This document shows, piece by piece, positions 50,184-61,900 of a stretch of 64,000 nucleotides of DNA. The translations under genes were made by a program, and so were the position numbers. The stretch comes from Lottia gigantea (Eukaryota > Mollusca > Gastropoda > Lottiidae): positions 5,947,736-6,011,735 of the forward strand of contig NW_008708986.1 of NCBI RefSeq assembly GCF_000327385.1, written 5' to 3'. Position 1 is the stretch's first letter, and every line of letters starts with the position of its first letter. The notes under the pieces are model-generated. The model had not been told where the DNA came from. It made no database searches and worked only from the letters and a program-made list of their open reading frames with translations.

Positions 50184-51683
50184 TTAATTGTGGCGCCAAC
50201 CATCATGTAGCTGTTTAGTAAGCCTTTGTCGAACGGCTGAGTATTTAAGATCATAAGCACGATTGTGGTTCTCTTCCGGATCGACATTGTGATCATAGAG
50301 CTCAATACCAAACACATTTCCCCACAGTGGTTTATAGTCAGGAGAACCAGTAAATTCAGGCCATTCAGTGTATCTATACCGGTCCGTTCTCATGGTATAG
50401 CCCATAACATTATGACCATCCGTCGATCTCGGATACTGTGAAAAAACTGCTCGTTTGAATTCAATCGATGGGTTCAAAATTAACGGCATTAAACTGGTTC
50501 CTTCTCGACATAAAGCTACTTTAGTGGAATCTTCTGGGCACAGGTCAAGGACAGGTAGTCCTGCAGCTTCAACAAGAGTTGGATATAAATCTACGAACTC
50601 GGTAAGCTGTTCTGTCACAACTCCCTTGTCGGTTAAACCAGGTATATGGATCATCATTGGGGCATGCACGGCGTCTTCAAAATTCGTTTGTTTGCACCAC
50701 TCACCATGTTCACCAAGCTGCCATCCGTGGTCAGCCCAAAATGAAACAATCGTATTGTTGCCCAAACCAAGATTTTCGAGTTCTGCAATGACTCGGCCGA
50801 CCTGAAAATCTGTATAAGATAAAGCACTATAATAGGCACGACGAAGGTCTATTATGGTGTCGTTAGGTAGTGACGTGTTGATGTTTCCAGACGCGTTAAG
50901 TTTTGCGATATCATGGAATGATCTTAAACCGCCGTAGCTAAACCACGCAACCGACGGCATATCTACAGGAGCATATCCATTATCAGGAAGACGGATATTT
51001 TCTCGTGGATATAGGTTAAGAAAATCCTCTTCAAACAGGAATGGTAAGTGCGGTTTATGGAAGCCAACAGCCACAAAGAAGTTTTTGTCACCACTGAGGG
51101 CTGGAGGAGCTACAGTACGCAATGTAGTGATAGCATTATCTGCTATTTGTCTGTCTGGTAAAGGGTAAGCAACGTACTCACTTGTTGGAACCGCTCGCCA
51201 GCTTTTCTGTTTTGTTGTGTATCGTGCTTGGTTTGAAGCATGAAAATATGGAACATTCCAAGAACTAGGGTCGTCATAGCCAGATGCTTTACCGGGATGA
51301 AAGATTTTTCCCATCCCTGCCACTGTATATCCATTGAGTTTGAAATACTCTGGGAGAGTAGTGAAATTACCACCAACGTCTCTAAAATACTTTACCAGAT
51401 CGTAAACATGAGTTGTATCCGGACGACGACCTGTTAATAACGATGTCCGACTCGGTGAACAAACGGCTTGTTGCACATACGCCCTCTTTAGTAGAATACT
51501 TTTTGAAGCTAACGCGTCAAGATTTGGCGAATGAATCTGTGGATGGATAGGTGTTGGAAAATCCTGGCCATAATATGCCGCTAGTTCTGGTCTCATATCA
51601 TCCGACACTAGAAATAGTACATTCTTTCTGTTTTGGATGATAGGAATCAAACAGAAGAAAAGAAAAACTTTTGAAGGCCACAT
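50184..51683 (-). CDS. IDS: Iduronate-2-sulfatase-like lysosomal sulfatase, copy 1
   Basis: One exon, 499 aa from the chosen Met. An upstream in-frame ATG at 51705-51707 adds 8 residues, but the internal Met aligns with the start of copy 2 (MWP...) and gives a better signal peptide. The sulfatase signature CSPSRTSLLTGRRPDTTH holds Cys75, which a formylglycine-generating enzyme would convert to the catalytic residue. Metal ligands are visible as SDD (28-29) and ADHGWQLGEHGEW; substrate-site blocks GKIFHPG and GFHKPHLPF are kept. This order is that of human IDS, which removes 2-O-sulfate from iduronate in dermatan and heparan sulfate. Invertebrate substrates could differ. All key residues present. 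Confidence 0.93.
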   Translation of the reverse strand: MWPSKVFLFFCLIPIIQNRKNVLFLVSDDMRPELAAYYGQDFPTPIHPQIHSPNLDALASKSILLKRAYVQQAVCSPSRTSLLTGRRPDTTHVYDLVKYFRDVGGNFTTLPEYFKLNGYTVAGMGKIFHPGKASGYDDPSSWNVPYFHASNQARYTTKQKSWRAVPTSEYVAYPLPDRQIADNAITTLRTVAPPALSGDKNFFVAVGFHKPHLPFLFEEDFLNLYPRENIRLPDNGYAPVDMPSVAWFSYGGLRSFHDIAKLNASGNINTSLPNDTIIDLRRAYYSALSYTDFQVGRVIAELENLGLGNNTIVSFWADHGWQLGEHGEWCKQTNFEDAVHAPMMIHIPGLTDKGVVTEQLTEFVDLYPTLVEAAGLPVLDLCPEDSTKVALCREGTSLMPLILNPSIEFKRAVFSQYPRSTDGHNVMGYTMRTDRYRYTEWPEFTGSPDYKPLWGNVFGIELYDHNVDPEENHNRAYDLKYSAVRQRLTKQLHDGWRHN

Positions 51684-53462
51684 ATCTTCTATAATAATTT
51701 GACGCATAGATGTTGAAATTAAAATCCCTTATCAGAAGTTATCAAATTTACTTATCACGCGATCAAATATTTTTTTTTGTGCATCTTCGTTGTTATATTT
51801 TGGGATTTTTTTTTACAATTGACGCAGGTTATTCTATAAAGTGATCTTTGATTTTGTATACCAGTTAGAAGCAGAACAGACACAATTATGTTTCCTCTGG
51901 TAAAATATATAATGTTCGCCCTTTGTGTACGGTATCTGAGTTTCAGTTGGCTGGTTTCCAAGCTTCAAGAACATTTATGCTAAAAACTATTAATTTATGT
52001 TAAACCATTTCATGCCCCCATTTCCAAAACACCCGATGTCAAACCACGCTGGTTTTACGTACATGTATTTTGCATCCAGGCGGTGACTTATTCGTTACGA
52101 CGCCTGAATCGGTGAACAAACGGCTTGTTCGAATATGTCCTCTTTAGTACATTACTATTTGAAGCTAAATTGTCAAGATTTGACGAATGAATCGATGGAT
52201 AAGAATGGTGTATGGAGGTCCTGATCATAGGCGGCTACTTCTGCTCTCATGACATCCGACCCCAGAAACAGTGCACTCTTTCTGCTTTGGGTGAGTGGAA
52301 GTAGACTAAAACAAAAACAACCACATAAATGTATTTACTTTAAAAATAATTAATGTTGATCTTTAAAAGTCCCTTATCATAAATTATCAAAGGTTCAGAT
52401 ATCCTTTATCACTAAGTCAAATAAAAAATGGCATGTTCGTTTCGGCATTTTCACGGTAATCTATATCTAAGGAATAAAGAACATAGAGAGTTTATGTAAA
52501 CCTTTTAAATAGTTTTGGCGTTGATGGAAGACATATATTTCAAGATTTTGGAGTCAAGTTTTCATAAATTTTAGCAAAATAAATATTTCGTCTTACGAAA
52601 AAAGCATAATGTCACTTTAATCTATAAAGTGGTCTTCTATATATTAATGACTAAAGCAGATTTTTCACTTTTTCATGAATGCTGTACAGCTATGAATGAG
52701 GCGAGGCAAATGCTTAAGATACAGACCAGGACACGACCGTCTTTAGAATGTCAAGCTTTAACGAGCTGTGTCTTATATCTTAACTACAATAGTTAATGGA
52801 ATGCAGTGGTTTGATTGGATTTTAAATACATAGTCCCTGGAATAAAGACTATGCCTTACTGATTACAGACCTTTTGTCTAAGGCTACGTACAATCCATTT
52901 AAATTGCTGCATTCAATTAACTATTGTATTCAAGATATATTAGACCGGATGGGACACGACACGACCAAGATTCGCATCTACTACATTCTGCTGCTCCATA
53001 ATTCCAGCATCATACTTTGTAAATGAACATTTCGTTACCATATTGTACTATAGTGTTATCTGATATAGTGATAGATATATCATGCATTTCCCTTCATCAC
53101 GTGTTCGAAATTTTGCATAGCTTGCATTTGAAATAATTTCAAGCACCATCTCTTTACTCTAAATCTTACGAGATTCCTGAATGGATAAATCGAATGCTGA
53201 CGTATTGAATGCAAAGGGGGGTTAATCATCGTACAGTTGCTAAAGCAACATTACAGAACACACTTGTTCAACCAACACAGTTCACAGCCACGTTACTTCG
53301 CTCAAAATTCATTTTGCGATTTTTCTAGATAATAAGCACAAAATTTATTTTAAAGCAATATCAAATCTCCATTTATTAGTGTATATCATTCGCACATTGG
53401 TGCTGTACAAAATAAAGGAAAACAATATATTAATTGCTATTTTGAAACTTTGAGCACTCTAT
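51684..53462. other. Intergenic region between sulfatase copies 1 and 2
   Basis: Contains the sulfatase relic at 52091-52326, listed separately. TTTATT at 53372-53377 is a possible minus-strand AATAAA 86 bp beyond the stop of copy 2. The rest shows nothing recognisable. Confidence 0.6.
52091..52326 (-). pseudogene. Relic of a fourth iduronate-2-sulfatase-like gene (N-terminal part)
   Basis: Minus-strand similarity to the first 80 or so codons of copies 1 and 2, from the start-side SDDMRPE region to the FGly motif. The motif AVCSP is kept but the following Ser-Arg is lost, and frameshifts interrupt the frame. Similarity stops just past the CxPSR motif. It lies between copies 1 and 2, so it is likely a dead tandem duplicate. 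Confidence 0.85.
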
Positions 53463-54983
53463 TTAGGAAATAGACGGCTGGCTGTTACGCCATCCAGAAT
53501 GTAATCGAGCACTCAATTCTGTCCTGATTTGAGCATAGGAAGGATCATTTGCACGACTGTAATTTTCTTCGGGATCGGTTACATGATCGTATAGTTCAGT
53601 ACCAAACAGATTTGTCCATACTGGTTTATAGTTGGGGGGTCCGGTAAACTCTGGCCACTCTGTATATCTAAAACGATCAGTTCTTATGGTATAACCCATA
53701 ATATGAGTTTTGTTTTGATATCTTGGATATTGTGAAAATACTGCAGGCTTCCAAGATAGAGACGGGTTGCGTATAAGTGGCATTAAACTCGTTCCCTCTC
53801 TGCAGAGTGCTATTTTCGACGAATCTTCCGGACAAATATCCATTTGCTGTAGACCAGCAGCTTCTACCAAAGTAGGAAAGAGGTCCACAAACTCCGTCAG
53901 TTTCTCAGTAACAATGCCCTTATCGGTCAACCCTGGTACCCGAATCATCATTGGAGCATGCACGGCATCTTCAAAATTCGTATGCTTGCACCACTCACCA
54001 TGTTCACCAAGCTGCCATCCGTGGTCACCCCAAAATGATACTATCGTGTCATTACCTAGTCCTAAATTTTCAAGTTCTGCCATTACTCTACCAACCTGAA
54101 AGTCGGTATAGGTTAGGGCACTGTAATAAGCTCTTCGGAGATCCATGACAATATCATTTGGTAAAGAAGTATTGATATTCCCAGACGCATTCAATTTGGC
54201 AATGTCGGTATAATCCCTTAGTTCACCGTAACTACTCCATGCAACTGACGGCATATTTACGGGGGCATACTCATTGTCTGGAATATGAATGCTCTCTTTC
54301 GGGTAGAAACTTAAGAATTCCTCTTCAAATACAAATGGTAAATGAGGTTTATGGAAACCTACTGCTATGAAGAATTGTTTTTCGCCGCTACGAGCCGCCG
54401 GTGCAGCCATCCGTAATGTTTTGATTGCGTTGTCTGCAATTTGTCGGTCTGGTAACGGATAAACGTCATACTCACTTTTTGGAACCGCTCGCCAACTTTT
54501 GTTTCTTGCAGTATATCTTCCTTGGTCCGGAGCATGGAAGTATGGGACATTCCACGAAATGGGGTCATCATGGTCGGAGGCAACGCCAGGATGAAATATT
54601 TTTCCCATTCCCGCTACTGTATATCCATTGATTTTAAAATATTCAGGTATGGTCGTAAAGTTTCCACCAACGTTTCGGAAATACTTCACAAGGTCGTAAA
54701 CATGAGTAGTATCTGGGCGGCGACCTGTTAAGAGCGACGTCCGACTAGGTGAACAAACTGCTTGCTGAACGTATGCTCTCTTCAACAAAATACTTTTAGC
54801 AGCTAAAGCATCTAGGTTTGGTGAGTGCATAGGAGGGTGAACTGGTGTCGGAAAATCTGGTCCATAGAAAGATGACAGTTCTGGTCTCATATCATCTGAT
54901 GCAAAGAACAGCACATTCTTCCTGCCACTAACAATCAGTAATAACTGCCAAAGAACGGACACGACACAGGTTCGTGGCCACAT
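53463..54983 (-). CDS. IDS: Iduronate-2-sulfatase-like lysosomal sulfatase, copy 2
   Basis: One exon, 506 aa, with signal peptide at 1-19 (MWPRTCVVSVLWQLLLIVS). The catalytic motif CSPSR begins at Cys77; metal-binding ASDD at 28-31; GKIFHPG, GFHKPHLPF and GDHGWQLGEHGEWCKHTNFE are conserved. Very close to copy 1 across its length, so copies 1 and 2 are the younger pair. Expected reaction and location as for IDS: desulfation of iduronate-2-sulfate ends in lysosomes. A poly(A) signal candidate lies 86 bp downstream. No intron, unlike vertebrate IDS, which suggests an ancient retrocopy or intron loss before tandem duplication. Confidence 0.95.
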   Translation of the reverse strand: MWPRTCVVSVLWQLLLIVSGRKNVLFFASDDMRPELSSFYGPDFPTPVHPPMHSPNLDALAAKSILLKRAYVQQAVCSPSRTSLLTGRRPDTTHVYDLVKYFRNVGGNFTTIPEYFKINGYTVAGMGKIFHPGVASDHDDPISWNVPYFHAPDQGRYTARNKSWRAVPKSEYDVYPLPDRQIADNAIKTLRMAAPAARSGEKQFFIAVGFHKPHLPFVFEEEFLSFYPKESIHIPDNEYAPVNMPSVAWSSYGELRDYTDIAKLNASGNINTSLPNDIVMDLRRAYYSALTYTDFQVGRVMAELENLGLGNDTIVSFWGDHGWQLGEHGEWCKHTNFEDAVHAPMMIRVPGLTDKGIVTEKLTEFVDLFPTLVEAAGLQQMDICPEDSSKIALCREGTSLMPLIRNPSLSWKPAVFSQYPRYQNKTHIMGYTIRTDRFRYTEWPEFTGPPNYKPVWTNLFGTELYDHVTDPEENYSRANDPSYAQIRTELSARLHSGWRNSQPSIS

Positions 54984-55239
54984 TTTAATTTCTCCAGCCG
55001 AAAGTCTTTCAGTAGAGTAAGCTAATATTATTATATATATATGATAAAGTTATCTAAGTATTCATTATGTGTCAAAGTTCAATACACGTGCTATTGTGTT
55101 TGTATACTATTGATATATGTTTATTATCCAGTGTATGGTGTTTTAATACGCATAATAGTATTAATAGAGATAAAAAAAATCCTTTTGCTGATACCGATAC
55201 TTGAAGGGACAGATTCGCCATCCGTCTGACCTTATAAAC

Positions 55240-55450
55240 GGGAATTGTTTCAGCTAGCTAATCAGTAATAGTGTTCAAAGCTCACCGTCGAAATTTGATC
55301 CTTCAAATCCATGTGTGTCTAGAATTATCCGCGTTTGAAAGTTAAAATGATTACTTGTCCTTTCTAGAGACTCATATATAGAAAATACATATATAGGCCC
55401 TTGAAATAGAAAGTGAAATTAACAGTATTCTGGAATTTTCGTACATGTCT
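55240..55450 (+). repeat. Dispersed 0.2-0.25 kb repeat, copy 5
   Basis: Starts AAACGGGAATT and holds GCTAATCAGTAATAGTGTTC, CACCGTCGAAATTTGA and AGAATTATCCGCGTTTGAAA, then TTCGTACATGTCTA at its far end. Confidence 0.85.
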
Positions 55451-55875
55451 AATCTATTGGAGCCTCGTTTATCTGCACTTACACTTAAAGAAAAATGGCG
55501 AACCTGTAACTTTAAATGGAGAGTCTAATATTTCGCTTTACATACATCTTTTGATACATCTTAATTGCAGCTTTGCATATTGATTTTCAGCATAACTTTC
55601 CGATTCTGTGTCAACTACAATTAAATAAACAATGGGACGTTATTAAGATTATTAAGATTGATGCAGGAGTGAGGAAATGGGTAGGCATAACAAAGGGAAT
55701 GAAAAGAAACAACTAAAAACATTTTAGCTTTATTGTTCGAGAATTAAGCTAAAATGGAGCGATTATAGCTAATCTTACAGATGCATGAAATACAGAAATA
55801 ACTTGAAAACAGATTGAAAACAAGTCAAGAATTAGAAAATGTAAGTTAAAAGGATAGGTGCGTGATTATTTTTAC

Positions 55876-56125
55876 CAATCGTCTCAGAAACGGAAATTCT
55901 TTAGCTAAGTCAATCAGTAATAGTGTTCATAGCTAACCCTCGAAATTTGAGCCTTCAAATCCACGTGTGTCCAAAACTAAGAAGGTTCTCTTGAGACACT
56001 GCTATATATAGAAAAGATTTCTATAGAAGTACGAACAGATATTCTTAGTTTGACATATCTTGGAAGGAAGGAATTGTGAGATTTTCGTACATTTCTAGTA
56101 CTCCTGAAGACTATTTACATATATT
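55876..56125 (+). repeat. Dispersed 0.2-0.25 kb repeat, copy 6
   Basis: Starts GTCTCAGAAACGG and holds TTAGCTAAGTCAATCAGTAA, CGAAATTTGAGCCTTCAAAT and the distal TTTTCGTACATTTCTAG block. Lies 0.4 kb from copy 5 in the same orientation. Confidence 0.85.
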
Positions 56126-56640
56126 CAAGACTAAATCAACCCCTCAAAATGACTCCCCTATTTATACATATTTACCCCTTTATTTTTTTATGCATGTTCT
56201 ATATAATTAACATAAAACGCCAATTGTCCTTCATACCAGTCATTATAATCAGATAACAACCGATGAACTAGCATTTATTGAAAATTGATAATATAAGAAA
56301 GCATTTCAGTCAATTCAATTTTGTTCAACGAAGGTAGACTATTTTTGCGACCTTAATGTCAAAAAGTGAACAGTAGATCAGATACATCTACACATACAGT
56401 TCAAAATGCAACTTTACATCTTTGATCGTTTTGAAACGGCAGTCTGTCAATTATTTGGAATTATAATCCTGGTAGTGAAATTGCTTATTTCCGACCTACC
56501 CAAAGATTCAAATGGCAATAACTGTACCACCCTCTAAGTCTGGTGTGACTTAAACGAGTCTTTATCATGTAAGATAACAACCTATGAACTATCAAATCAA
56601 TTATTGAAAGTTGATAATGTATAATATTCACCAGTCAATA

Positions 56641-58155
56641 TTATATTTGCTCAACGAATTGTTGTGGTAGACTATTTCTCCAGCCTTTATGCAACTGTTC
56701 CATGAGTAAGAATTTAGCATCGTGATATTCCACATCAGAGACACGATTGTTATTTTCTGGAGAATCTATTTCAAGGTCATATAACTCTACACCGTACACA
56801 TGGTTCCAATTGGGTTTGTATTCGGGATAACCCTGGAATCCTACCCATTCTGTATAATGGTACCTGTCTGTACGTATTGAATATCCCATTACAGATTGTC
56901 CCATTGGGTAACGTGGATATTGTGTGAATACACCAGTTTTCCATTCACGCGTTGGGTCAGTCACAAGTGGCATCATGCTTAAACCTTCTGTACAGAGCTG
57001 CACTTCTGAAGATTCTGTTGGACACATTGATAATGGTTCAAGCTCAGCTGCTTCTGCAAGTGTTGGAAACAAATCGACAAATTCCACAAGTCTGTTTGAT
57101 ACAACACCATTATCTGTTCTGCCGGGAATTCGTATCATCATCGGAGCATGGATGGATTCCTCAAAGTTCGTGTGTTTACACCATTCTCCATGTTCACCTA
57201 GCTGATAACCATGATCACCAATGAAAGACACGATGGTATTGTTACTTAATCCCAGATCATCCAATTCCTGAAGGATTCTTCCGATCTCAAAATCAATGTA
57301 AGATACTGAAGTGTAGTATGCCCGGGTCAAGTCTTGTATCACATGAATAGGGATAGTGGTGTTTGGATTTCCAGTAACATTTAAAGATTTGATATCTCTA
57401 TAATTCATCAGTTCCCAGTATTTATGCCACGCAATGTAAGGCATGCCTTGTGGTATAAAACCATTATTGGGTATATGGATACTATCATTTTGATAAAAGG
57501 TTAGAAACTCCTCCGGAAAAACAAAAGGAAGATGTGGTTTATTGAATCCTATGGCCACAAAGAATGGTTTGTCGTCCAAGCGACTTGCTGGACCAATGTA
57601 TCGTAACACTTCGATGGCATGATCTGCAAGTTTCGAATCTGGTAAAGACAAATTTTGATATTCACTTTTTGGAACTGAGCGCCAACTGACGTTCTTGGTT
57701 TCGTATTGTTCAATATCTTCGACGTGGAAATACGGCTCTGTCCATGAAATGGGATCGTCGTTACTAGAAGCACGAATTCCAGGATGAAAAATTTTACCCA
57801 TTCCGATTGTTCGGTAGCCATTCTCCTTGAAATACTGAGGAATCGTTGTAAAATTTCCACCAACGTCGCGAAAATAACGTTTCAGGTCGTAGACGTGAGT
57901 TGTATCTGGTCTGCGACCTGTGAGGAAAGATGTGCGACTAGGAGAGCAGAATGCTTGTTGAACATATGCCTTTTTTAAAAGTAAACTTTTCGATGCTAAG
58001 CTGTCCAAATTAGGCGTGTAAATCTGAGTCTGGTAATTCTTTCTATAGACACCGATATCCGGTCTAAGATCGTCTGCAACAATGAATAACACATTCTTTT
58101 TCCCGGATGCACATTGTAAATTTAACAGAAAAAATATCAGAACTATTGAGTTCAT
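56641..58155 (-). CDS. IDS: Iduronate-2-sulfatase-like lysosomal sulfatase, copy 3 (divergent)
   Basis: One exon, 504 aa from the chosen Met. An upstream in-frame ATG at 58243-58245 would add 30 residues; the internal one is preferred because it starts a signal peptide (MNSIVLIFFLLNLQCASG) and aligns with the other copies. Catalytic CSPSRTSFLTGRRPDTTH begins at Cys70; metal-binding ADDLRPD, GKIFHPG, GFNKPHLPF and GDHGYQLGEHGEW are present. Asn replaces His in GF(H/N)KPH and Tyr replaces Trp in DHG(W/Y). It differs from copies 1 and 2 much more than they differ from each other. Expected to act on 2-O-sulfated uronate, with possible shift in specificity. Confidence 0.93.
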   Translation of the reverse strand: MNSIVLIFFLLNLQCASGKKNVLFIVADDLRPDIGVYRKNYQTQIYTPNLDSLASKSLLLKKAYVQQAFCSPSRTSFLTGRRPDTTHVYDLKRYFRDVGGNFTTIPQYFKENGYRTIGMGKIFHPGIRASSNDDPISWTEPYFHVEDIEQYETKNVSWRSVPKSEYQNLSLPDSKLADHAIEVLRYIGPASRLDDKPFFVAIGFNKPHLPFVFPEEFLTFYQNDSIHIPNNGFIPQGMPYIAWHKYWELMNYRDIKSLNVTGNPNTTIPIHVIQDLTRAYYTSVSYIDFEIGRILQELDDLGLSNNTIVSFIGDHGYQLGEHGEWCKHTNFEESIHAPMMIRIPGRTDNGVVSNRLVEFVDLFPTLAEAAELEPLSMCPTESSEVQLCTEGLSMMPLVTDPTREWKTGVFTQYPRYPMGQSVMGYSIRTDRYHYTEWVGFQGYPEYKPNWNHVYGVELYDLEIDSPENNNRVSDVEYHDAKFLLMEQLHKGWRNSLPQQFVEQI

Positions 58156-58944
58156 TTTGAAAGAAATATAAAACTGACAATGAAATTGTTGTTGGTATGA
58201 AAGGTTGCGGAAATATATTTTAGTAGTGTTGTTTGTCTGTGACATTTAAATCTTCAACCTGATTAAAATATTAGTATTAACCTGTTAAACACGAGGGATT
58301 AATATGTCAGTCTGGTTTATCATTATAAAGAGACAATGAGATCAAGTGTACCGGTACTCAGAATTCCTTCCCATGTGATAATGCAAAATGGTCTTCTGTC
58401 TCAGGTCTTTAAAAAAAATAAGTCGTGATGTAGTTTGTTATGTTAAATAAAAACAAAATTTCACGGAAAACATCCATTTAAACTGTTGCTACGGCTGATT
58501 CATATAGCCTAATTTCGTCTATAAATATTATTTTTCAAAATTAAATCCGACGTACGATCCTTCTTAATTTTATAACAAAAGCGTCAATGTATGTTATTAA
58601 CTATCTTGTGGCAATTGACCTTTCACAGGGTCTGGGGGGGGAAGAATGGCCCAATTGTCCACCTCCTGAAATACGGAGAAATATTATATTACTCTAATTT
58701 CACTTAATATTAATGTAATGTGTTCAAGTTTTATGCCACGCAACCCACCAAAAATTTACGATTGATTCTCTAAGTCACAGAGACCGAAATGGGCCATGAC
58801 AGTTTTTTTGTGATCAGCATGAATAAAATGTGTGAGTTTTGTTTCTTTTATATAAAATAATATACAAATTTCATCAGTGTTATTTACATTAACACATTAT
58901 TTTGTTAAAATATCACAGAAAAAACGTCCGCTATAGTCATTTAT
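58156..58944. other. Intergenic region
   Basis: Promoter side of sulfatase copy 3 and 3' side of paralogue B. A G run at 58634-58641 is present. No gene or known repeat recognised. Confidence 0.5.
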
Positions 58945-61900
58945 TTATTTCTTCTTCTTCTTTGACTTTGATTTGTCCTTTTTGTCTTTTTTCTTCGATT
59001 TTATGGTAACAGTATCCTCATTATCTATTTGCGAAATAACAGAGGTTTTCTTTGTTGGGCTTTCCTTTGGGGATATTAAGGCACAAGAAGCCGGTCCAAC
59101 CGAAGAAATAACTGACTCTTTCCGATCAATAATTTCTTGACCACTGATTGAGAGACCGTCAACGTGAAACGATCCTGGATCAAACAAATCTGTTTCCGTC
59201 ACATCGAAATCTGACGAGGTGTCAGAATCAATTTCTTCCGAATCTGACATTAATTGGGTTTTATTTCGTCTCTTAGATTTCGACGCCACACCATGTCTTC
59301 TTCTCTTTTCCTTTTTAGCTGCTTTTTTATCCAGCAGAAATTGACCAGACAATCCTTCGATAATGTTAGACGCGCTCTCTTGATAAACACCCGAATAGTT
59401 AACGGTGCCTGTCTTGTGTTTGATACGTCTTTTTGAAGCACCTCGTTTCGACACGCCTCCACTGGTTTGCGGTTCAGTAGATGATTCGGAATCATACGAA
59501 ATTTGTGTATCGAAGCCATTTTCGTCGAAAGTAATTACAGTATCAAGGAATTTCGATACCTCATAAGCACTTTGGTCCTTAGTAGTGGATGTATCGTAAG
59601 GGTTTGATTTCATCGATGGTGATGCGTTGGGATAAACTACTTCAGATTCATGAACTGAAGATTTCACATTCGCCTGATCGATGGACTGGGATGTGGAGGT
59701 TTTTGTCTTAGAAGAGTTCGCATTTTTAGACGTATGCTCAGCAATACCATCATTATTCACCATTACACCATTCTTGTTGAATTTCCCTTGTCTTCCTAAT
59801 TGCTGTTTATCAACAGATTCGCCATTGTTACCATCATTTTCTTCAAAGTCGCTACTGACATTAGTCCCACCGTGTCCCTTGTAAGAGGAATCTTTAGAAT
59901 TGATAATTTTACTCTTGCTATTCTTAGCTGAATTCTTTCCAGTTTGCTGTGCAGCCGAGTTAATCCCACTTTCAACAGAAGCTTGACCTTTGGGAGAATT
60001 TATGGAATCACCAGTGTCCTTATCGTCTGAACCTTGAGCGTTTTGAATGAAATTCGATCCATTTTTGGATGAATTGTGACGTTTCTTCTGAGCACCCTTT
60101 TTCTCAGTAACCAGCTTGTTCACATTATTCTTTGATACGGTTGCACCAGACGCCGAGATAGTACCGTCATTGATACTGGTACGATCGTTGCTTCCACCTT
60201 TCTTCGCATGACCCCCTTTAGATCTGTCATCTGATACCTTCTGATGTACACCGGATCCAATATTTCCGTCTTTAGAAGAATCGTTGAGGCTATTCTGTTT
60301 ATCACTCTTGGCTGGTGACTGCGTCGTGTTCAGTAACAAAGCAGAACTAGACGCTAAAACAACTCCGTCATCGCCACTAGCATGACCTTGAATGATGTCG
60401 TTTCCTACCCCACCACCTTTGATTTTGCTTGAAGTCATTGCTTTATTCTGAGTAGAATCAGACCCATTTGGTCCCTCGTTGATGAAATTATCGAGATTCT
60501 TTTGTCTACCCTCGCCAATCTTTGCTGAAGTATCTTCTCCATTATGAAAAGTTGCAACATTTGTGGCGGAGATTGCCGTTTCATCATCTGGGGCATGAAT
60601 GCTTTTGACATTTCCGCCTTTGCTTGAATTTAATGGTACATTTCGGGTAACATTAGATCTGTTAGGTGCTTTGTTGTGCGAATTGTCTTCATTTTCCCGT
60701 TTACCCGTGGTATTGCTAACTGTTGCATGTTTTGTGTTTTGTAGTGTAGTTAGATTACTGGCTAAAATGGCCTCTCCACTACCACGGACATCTTTGAAAT
60801 CATCGTTGTTCACATCCATGTTGTTCTTGCTACTGTCATTAGTTTGACCTGTCCGTATATCAGAATTTGAACTTCCTCTTACCTTACCACCACGCCCATC
60901 TGTTTCTTTATATGATGATTTAGTAATATTTGCCGTGTTCTGTGTCGTGGAATTGGAATATGTGTGGCTCTTGGTGTACTCTTGTGAATTTGAAGTGGGG
61001 TTCTGTTGAGCAGATGTGGTGTTTTTAGCATCACCATTTTTAGAAATAGTTTGGAGTTTGTGTGTGGTAGCTGCGGCTTGAGATAACATTGGTTGCGTTA
61101 TGGTTGTAACAGGTTTGTCATCCGAAGGGTCTAACCTTGGTACTACTTCTAGGGGCTTTTGTGTGCGTTTAGTTCCGATTACAACATTGCCGGATGATCT
61201 GCGATTGTTCACTTTTTCATCCATAAATTGTAGCTGTGACTCTTCTTTGTTGTTATTCGAAAGAATGTATACACCCGTTGTACTAGTTGGGCTGTTCGCT
61301 TTATTTCTATCTTGCTGATGGAGTCCATTGTGTTGTTTTTCTGTGAAAAAAAACTTATTACAATTTACTCATATACACGAACATTATATTTCGTGGTATT
61401 ATTTGATATAAAGAATGAGCCACTAATATAGTCCACAGAGATTAGGCTCGTAGCTATAGGGGACAGGGGCATTTGCCATTGCCTCCGAATATATTACTCC
61501 CCACACCCAGGAAAAATCAAGTCTGGCTGCGGGCCTGACGTAGATCAGTTTCGCTTCTGACCTAGTGTTCCATAACTTATTGTTTACAGTTTGTCCAAAT
61601 AAAACGAGCTGAATTATTAAATTGTAAACGACAAAATCAAACAAGAAAAATTCGAGAAATACGATAAAAATCAAGCACATTTAGCCATTATGACCAAATA
61701 GTTTTTCGGGGGTTTGGGCAAGAAAAGAACATATAGAGGAATCTTTAGTAACATGCTAGAATCCCTTCCCAGAAATCTATTTAGTTCTCAATTTAATTGG
61801 ACAACATGAAAGTGTGTAATGTGGAGTTAAGTCAACCTGATGCCAAACTGTAACTGGTTATTTGGTATATTTATACGATAAAGGAGATTCTGTTAAATGG

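Larger units (their letters stand above)
54984..56640. other. Intergenic region between sulfatase copies 2 and 3
   Basis: Contains two copies of the dispersed 0.2-0.25 kb repeat (55240 and 55876) in direct orientation. Nothing else recognisable. Confidence 0.6.
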
